Positions 61,250-64,000 of a stretch of DNA of 64,000 bases are shown here, in pieces. The notes below the pieces were generated by a model. That model was not told where the DNA came from and made no database searches. It saw only the letters and a program-made list of their open reading frames with translations. Source of the stretch: JAKFWI01 sp031399165 (GTDB lineage: Bacteria; Pseudomonadota; Alphaproteobacteria; Caulobacterales; Aquidulcibacteraceae); assembly GCA_031399165.1 (NCBI GenBank), contig JANNOO010000060.1, positions 124,001-188,000 on the forward strand, given 5' to 3'. How positions within the stretch are numbered: the first letter of the stretch is position 1; the number at the start of each line of letters is the position of its first letter. The position numbers and the translations under genes are program-made.

Positions 61250-62599
61250 GTGGACGGCGATACGATCTTTGCGTTGGCCTCGGGCGCGGGGCGGGCCGGC
61301 ATTGCGGTGATACGCCTATCAGGGCCAGGCGCGGCCAATGCGCTGAACGCGCTGAGCGGCCTGCCCTTGCCGGCCCCACGTGAAGCCGTGCGGCGGCGTC
61401 TCTCCGATCCGCAAAGCCGCGCGCTGCTCGACGATGCACTGGCGCTCTACTTTCCCGCGCCCCACAGCTTTACCGGCGAAGACGTCGTCGAGTTGCACGT
61501 CCATGGCGGAAGCGCGGTGATCGAGGGTGTCTTGGCTGCGCTGGCGGCGCGGCCCGATATACGCGCCGCCGGGCCAGGCGAGTTCACGCGCCGCGCGTTC
61601 GAGCACGGCAAGATGGACCTCACCGCCGCCGAGGCGATCGCCGATTTGGTCGATGCTGAAACCGAGGGTCAACGCCGGCAGGCGCTGCGCCAGATGAGCG
61701 GCGCGCTAGGCGCGTTGTACGAAGGCTGGCGCGAAAAGCTGATCCAGGCGCTGGCGCTCTATGAGGCCGAGATCGACTTCCCCGACGACGGCCTGCCCGA
61801 CGCCCTGGCCGCGCGCGCGGCCCCGCTGCTCGACGCGCTGATTGCCGAGATGAGCGCTCACCTCGCCGACAGTCATCGCGGCGAGCGTATTCGCGAGGGC
61901 TATCGCATCGCCATCATTGGCCCACCTAACGCCGGCAAATCGAGCCTGATGAACGCGCTCACGGGGCGCGATACGGCCATCGTCTCAGACATTCCGGGCA
62001 CCACGCGTGACGTCGTCGAAGCGCGTTTGGTGATCGCGGGCTTTCCCGTCTGGCTGGCCGATACGGCGGGCCTGCGCGATGCGCGCGACGTGATCGAGGC
62101 CGAGGGCGTCCGGCGCGCTTTGGCGCGCGCCGAGGAATCCGATCTGCGCATTGGCCTGATCGACAGAAGCGGCGATGAGCTCTCCGTCGATGCCTTCGCC
62201 ACTTTACGGCCAATCGACATTCTGGTGCTGAGCAAAAGCGACCGCAGATCCGGCGCCGCCGCCGGTCCGGCGCAGCAGATCGCCGAGCAGCGCGGGCTCA
62301 CGGTGTTCGAGGTGTCCACCGTTACCGGCGCGGGCATGGCGGAACTGGAGGCAGGCCTGAACGCGCGCGTGACCCGCACGCTGGGCCGCGAAGAGGCCCC
62401 GGCGCTCAGCCGCGCGCGGCACCGTCAGCTGGTTGAGATGGCGCGCGATGGGGTGCTTGCGGCGCGGCAGGGAGGCGATTCCGAGCTGGCGGCGGAGGAT
62501 CTGCGCCTGGCGGCGCGGGCGCTCGGGCGGATCACGGGCAGGGTCGACGTGGAGATGGTGCTGGATGCGATCTTCGCCGAATTCTGCATCGGGAAGTAA
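61250..62599 (+). CDS. mnmE: tRNA uridine-5-carboxymethylaminomethyl modification GTPase MnmE
   Basis: 449 residues from GTG (DGDTIFALASGAGRAGIAVI follows). The N-terminal folate-binding domain is followed by a helical domain carrying an inserted GTPase: G1 GPPNAGKSSLMNAL, G2/G3 GTTRDVVEA and LADTAGLRDARDVIE, G4 SKSD. The C-terminus ends FCIGK with the conserved Cys447. With MnmG it makes (c)mnm5U34 in tRNAs. The parS-bearing spacer separates it from mnmG. Confidence 0.97.
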   Translation: MDGDTIFALASGAGRAGIAVIRLSGPGAANALNALSGLPLPAPREAVRRRLSDPQSRALLDDALALYFPAPHSFTGEDVVELHVHGGSAVIEGVLAALAARPDIRAAGPGEFTRRAFEHGKMDLTAAEAIADLVDAETEGQRRQALRQMSGALGALYEGWREKLIQALALYEAEIDFPDDGLPDALAARAAPLLDALIAEMSAHLADSHRGERIREGYRIAIIGPPNAGKSSLMNALTGRDTAIVSDIPGTTRDVVEARLVIAGFPVWLADTAGLRDARDVIEAEGVRRALARAEESDLRIGLIDRSGDELSVDAFATLRPIDILVLSKSDRRSGAAAGPAQQIAEQRGLTVFEVSTVTGAGMAELEAGLNARVTRTLGREEAPALSRARHRQLVEMARDGVLAARQGGDSELAAEDLRLAARALGRITGRVDVEMVLDAIFAEFCIGK

Positions 62600-62612
62600 A
62601 CGCAAATACATC

Positions 62613-62628
62613 TGTTTCATGTGAAACG
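62613..62628. other. parS-like ParB-binding site 1
   Basis: TGTTTCATGTGAAACG matches the TGTTTCACGTGAAACA parS consensus at 14 of 16 positions. The inner arms GTTTCA/TGAAAC are perfect, with TG instead of CG at the centre. Confidence 0.65.
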
Positions 62629-62636
62629 GGGCGCGA

Positions 62637-62675
62637 TGCTCCGGATACGGAACAATTGCTCCGGGTACGGAACAA
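62637..62675. repeat. Tandem 20-bp repeat, two copies
   Basis: TGCTCCGGATACGGAACAA (62637-62655) and TGCTCCGGGTACGGAACAA (62657-62675) differ at one base and have a 20-bp period. They lie between the two parS-like sites. Role unknown. Confidence 0.8.
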
Positions 62676-62738
62676 GCGCTAAAAACCTCATCAAAAGCGT
62701 GCTCGAGTCTTTCCGGGCGCGCGAAGCGCCCGCCCGAA

Positions 62739-62754
62739 TGTTCCACGGGAAACA
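62739..62754. other. parS-like ParB-binding site 2
   Basis: TGTTCCACGGGAAACA matches TGTTTCACGTGAAACA at 14 of 16 positions; one of the two differences (T to C at position 5) is a common parS variant. It lies 64 bp before the mnmG start. Confidence 0.65.
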
Positions 62755-62817
62755 CCCTAACCCGCGTTAGCAATCGGCGATGACGGGTGGGCGGCTTTGG
62801 GCTAGACAGGCCCGCGC

Positions 62818-64000
62818 ATGGAACGGTTTGAGGTCATCATCATCGGCGGCGGGCATGCCGGATGCGAAGCGGCTGCGGCGGCGGCGCGTTTTGGCGCGCG
62901 CACGCTGCTGCTGACCCATAAGCTCGAAACCATCGGCGAAATGAGCTGCAACCCGGCGATTGGCGGGCTGGGCAAAGGACACCTCGTGCGCGAGATCGAC
63001 GCCATGGACGGGGTCATGGGCCGGGTGGCGGACGCCGCCGGGATTCAGTTCCGGATGCTCAACCGCTCGAAAGGCCCGGCCGTGCGCGGCCCCCGCGCCC
63101 AGGCTGACCGCAAGTTTTATCGGCAGGCCATGCAGGCCGCCCTAGCCGCCCAGCCGAACCTGACGATCCGGGCCGAAGCGGTCGAAGACCTGGTCATCGA
63201 GGACGGCCGGGTGGTCGGCGTTTCCTGCGCCTCTGGCCAGACCTACGCCACGCCGCGCGTCGTGCTGACCGCAGGCACGTTCTTGAAGGGCGTGATCCAT
63301 ATCGGCGCGAAGCGCATCCCGGCGGGCCGGGTTGGCGAGGCGCCCGCCGTGGGCCTGTCGGACCGGCTCTACAGCCTCGGCTTCGACATGGGCCGGCTGA
63401 AGACCGGAACCCCCGCGCGGCTCGATGGCAAGACGATCGATTGGGCCGGGCTCGACATGCAAAAGGGCGACGACCCGCCTATCCCGTTTTCGTTCCTCAC
63501 GGGCGCGATCTCCAACCCGCAGGTCGAATGCGGCGTCACCACCACGACGCCGGAGACGCATCGGATTATCGCCGACAACATCGGCAAGTCGGCCGTGTAT
63601 TCCGGCGCCATCGCCGGGCGCGGGCCGCGCTATTGCCCGTCGATCGAGGACAAGGTCACGCGCTTCGCCGACAAGACCGGGCACCAGATTTTCCTCGAAC
63701 CCGAGGGGTTGGACGACGATACGATCTATCCGAACGGGATTTCGACGTCGCTGCCGGAAGACGTGCAAGAGGCCTTCCTACGCACAATTCCGGGGTTAGG
63801 GCGTGTACGGATTATTCGCCATGCCTATGCGATCGAATACGATTATGTCGATCCACGCGAACTGTTGCCAACGCTGGAAACAAAGCGTTTGCCGGGGCTT
63901 TATCTCGCCGGCCAGATCAACGGCACGACCGGCTATGAGGAGGCCGCGGCCCAGGGGCTGATCGCCGGACTGAACGCAGCGCGCGCGGCTGGCGGGTCCG
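62818..64000 (+). CDS. mnmG: tRNA uridine-5-carboxymethylaminomethyl modification enzyme MnmG/GidA (C-terminus cut by window edge)
   Basis: About 394 residues visible. The FAD-binding dinucleotide fold is VIIIGGGHAGCEAAAAAARF. MSCNPAIGGLGKGHLVREID and GPRAQADRKFYRQAM follow. The GidA signatures KTGTPARLDGKTIDW and GQINGTTGYEEAAAQGLIAG are also present. It works with MnmE on tRNA U34. The gene runs off the right edge; rsmG and parAB would be expected next by comparison with Caulobacter. Confidence 0.97.
   Translation, partial: MERFEVIIIGGGHAGCEAAAAAARFGARTLLLTHKLETIGEMSCNPAIGGLGKGHLVREIDAMDGVMGRVADAAGIQFRMLNRSKGPAVRGPRAQADRKFYRQAMQAALAAQPNLTIRAEAVEDLVIEDGRVVGVSCASGQTYATPRVVLTAGTFLKGVIHIGAKRIPAGRVGEAPAVGLSDRLYSLGFDMGRLKTGTPARLDGKTIDWAGLDMQKGDDPPIPFSFLTGAISNPQVECGVTTTTPETHRIIADNIGKSAVYSGAIAGRGPRYCPSIEDKVTRFADKTGHQIFLEPEGLDDDTIYPNGISTSLPEDVQEAFLRTIPGLGRVRIIRHAYAIEYDYVDPRELLPTLETKRLPGLYLAGQINGTTGYEEAAAQGLIAGLNAARAAGGS

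Larger units (their letters stand above)
62600..62817. other. mnmE-mnmG spacer with parS-like sites and tandem repeat
   Basis: 218 bp without a coding frame I can support. It holds two parS-like 16-mers (62613 and 62739) and a 20-bp tandem repeat (62637-62675). It also has a CGGGCGC-GCGAA-GCGCCCG hairpin (62714-62732) with no U-tract. It lies about 8 kb from the probable origin. Confidence 0.7.

Noticed and set aside
62637..62675. Tandem repeat as a CRISPR remnant
   Set aside because: Only two units, with a one-base gap and no spacers; no cas genes nearby.
62714..62732. Hairpin CGGGCGC-GCGAA-GCGCCCG as a terminator for mnmE
   Set aside because: No U-tract follows; it may form in RNA, but an intrinsic terminator is not supported.

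Overview
This window reads as a high-GC alphaproteobacterial chromosome segment that spans the replication origin. Gene families and order point to the Caulobacterales/Hyphomonadaceae side of the class. The evidence is a PPDK-regulator (DUF299, the RP001 gene of Rickettsia) divergent from hemE, flanked on one side by maf-aroE-coaE-dnaQ-secB-Tim44-like and on the other by hemH-hemJ-rho-...-mnmE-mnmG. In Caulobacter crescentus and Rickettsia this RP001/hemE gap is the origin of replication. Here it is 54613-54928 and carries DnaA-box-like sites and an A+T-rich flank. Two parS-like sites lie 8 kb away, between mnmE and mnmG. dnaA itself is not in the window. I see no tRNA, rRNA, CRISPR array or insertion sequence.

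Left part, 1-13.2 kb, minus strand: mutS, glnD, murJ, trpS, a PCu(A)C copper chaperone, a DUF2333 protein, nfuA, tsaB, rimI, fur and miaB (cut by the left edge). 13.3-26.9 kb is mixed: a Bcr/CflA efflux pump and malic enzyme-phosphotransacetylase (plus), then AmpG, a hybrid histidine kinase, ComM, YraN and RsmI (minus), LppC (plus), and HemW, RdgB and RNase PH (minus). 27-32.9 kb is a heat-shock cluster, hrcA-grpE and dnaK-dnaJ, with alkB on the opposite strand between them. 32.9-39.8 kb holds a large DUF2339 membrane protein, dapB, DUF2244, nth, a small lipoprotein, adenosine kinase and a DsbA-like lipoprotein. 39.8-44.9 kb (minus) holds hslV, a membrane-protein gene wedged between hslV and hslU, and an EAL phosphodiesterase. 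45.0-48.0 kb is hisB-H-A-F-E.

48.1-54.6 kb: a stand-alone ClpX-type zinc finger fused to a helix-turn-helix-like tail, preceded by a perfect inverted repeat that overlaps its putative promoter; a YdeI-like protein; Smr; a Tim44-like protein; secB; then dnaQ-coaE-aroE-maf-ppsR transcribed away from the origin. 54.9-64 kb: hemE, a colicin-E5-like ribonuclease with an overlapping partner gene (a probable toxin-antidote pair wedged into the heme operon), hemH, hemJ, rho, a GST, a collapsed quinone oxidoreductase pseudogene, dienelactone hydrolase, DUF6489, mnmE, the parS-bearing spacer and mnmG (cut by the right edge).

Most genes are tightly packed, with 4-bp ATGA/GTGA overlaps that suggest translational coupling. 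Many starts are GTG or TTG. The most unusual items are the E5-like pair, the origin and parS landmarks, the zinc-finger/HTH gene with its palindromic operator, and the QOR remnant. All functional calls come from reading motifs. No database search was run.
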